NCBI GenBank assembly: GCA_031268685.1
Contig: JAIRWW010000056.1
Span: 1 to 5,791, forward strand
DNA from: Azoarcus sp.
GTDB lineage: Bacteria > Pseudomonadota > Gammaproteobacteria > Burkholderiales > Rhodocyclaceae
Length of the DNA stretch: 5,791 nucleotides
Direction: 5' to 3'
Each line of letters begins with the position of its first letter. Position 1 is the stretch's first letter. The position numbers and the translations under genes are program-made. Shown here one piece after another: positions 5,447 to 5,791 of the stretch. The notes under the pieces were generated by a model, which saw only the letters and a list, made by a program, of their open reading frames with translations, searched no databases and was not told the origin of the DNA.

Positions 5447-5791
5447 TCAGCCAACCGCGAGTATCCGGTTTTCGTCGGTATTGACAAGTCCGGATTCATA
5501 CGGGAGTCGCGCCGTTTTTTCGCGCGGCGTTCTGCCGGTGGCGGCCAGAAACCCGTAACGTTTCAACAAGGCGCGCAACACGTTGCGGGAAATCCCCAAA
5601 AGATGGGCTGTCCGCACCTGGTTATTGTCGCAATGTTCAAACGCCCGCTGCACCAGCGTTTTTTCAACCAGCGCGTAAAGCGCCGCAAGCTCCGCGTCGA
5701 ACAGGGGCTGCAAGGCTTTGGAAAGAAAGTCGGCATGGGCGTCTTCCTGTGTTCCCCCGTATTGTGCCGTAATGCGGGGGGGGGGGGGGGG
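5447..5791 (-). CDS. C-terminal end of a Fis-type, probably sigma-54-dependent transcriptional regulator (5' end off the window)
   Basis: The frame is open to the right edge (114 codons present). The TTG at 5713 that could pass for a start is internal. Residues about 42-82 (VEKTLVQRAFEHCDNNQ, then a helix-turn-helix with LLGISRNVLRALLKRYG) are a Fis-type DNA-binding domain of the kind that ends NtrC-family AAA+ activators of sigma-54 RNA polymerase. The AAA+ domain that would prove this lies outside the window. The segment before the HTH is a linker (five Pro encoded by the poly-G tract, then an acidic stretch ending in DAELAALYAL), and a 32-residue tail follows the HTH. By recollection of the family, similar C-termini occur in SfnR-like activators of organosulfur genes; with sbp downstream a sulfur role is attractive but inferred. 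A plain Fis-like protein is less likely because the frame continues upstream with no start. Confidence 0.8.
   Translation of the reverse strand, partial: PPPPPRITAQYGGTQEDAHADFLSKALQPLFDAELAALYALVEKTLVQRAFEHCDNNQVRTAHLLGISRNVLRALLKRYGFLAATGRTPREKTARLPYESGLVNTDENRILAVG
5776..5791. repeat. 16-nt G homopolymer at the window edge
   Basis: Sixteen consecutive G end the window. On the - strand they encode five prolines in the linker of the regulator. The tract may be an assembly or sequencing artefact at a contig end, or a real slippage-prone run. Confidence 0.9.

Noticed and set aside
5278..5499. - strand open frame overlapping the end of the regulator
   Set aside because: It overlaps the Fis-type gene in another frame, has no motif and ends in the AT-rich leader of sbp.

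Overview
The window looks like a short chromosomal contig from a betaproteobacterium. The evidence is GC-rich, codon-biased coding sequence, the overlapping rnr-rlmB pair, and an Sbp-type sulfate-binding protein close to the gamma/betaproteobacterial form. Family or genus cannot be fixed by reading alone; a Rhodocyclales- or Nitrosomonadales-like lineage is only a guess. Both outer genes run off the window, so each is a fragment.

Layout. (1) Positions 2-3074, + strand: an RNA-processing operon. It holds rnr (RNase R, 5' end off the left edge) and rlmB (23S rRNA Gm2251 2'-O-methyltransferase), overlapping by 8 bp, with a strong Shine-Dalgarno for rlmB inside the end of rnr. (2) Positions 3172-3880: a degenerate IS5-family (IS427-like) insertion sequence with near-perfect terminal inverted repeats. 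Its transposase, on the - strand, is broken by two single-base frameshifts and lacks its N-terminus. (3) Positions 3881-4105: a hairpin-rich intergenic stretch with no recognisable gene. (4) Positions 4106-5178, - strand: sbp, encoding a secreted periplasmic sulfate-binding protein, followed at once by a strong intrinsic terminator, so it is probably transcribed alone rather than with cysTWA. Upstream of it is an AT-rich leader with a candidate promoter and a LysR-type dyad. (5) Positions 5447-5791, - strand: the C-terminal Fis-type DNA-binding end of a probable sigma-54-dependent regulator. It runs off the right edge through a 16-G homopolymer, which is either a contig-end artefact or a proline-rich linker.

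How the genes relate. rnr and rlmB form a housekeeping RNA decay/rRNA modification unit. The regulator and sbp lie in the same direction, 268 bp apart, and may form a sulfur-acquisition locus, but a regulatory link between them is inference only. The insertion sequence sits between these two unrelated, convergent blocks. I found no CRISPR array, tRNA or rRNA gene, and nothing that I would call a new multi-gene system. The most useful observations are the wrong apparent start of rnr, the decay pattern of the IS, the control region of sbp, and the poly-G edge.
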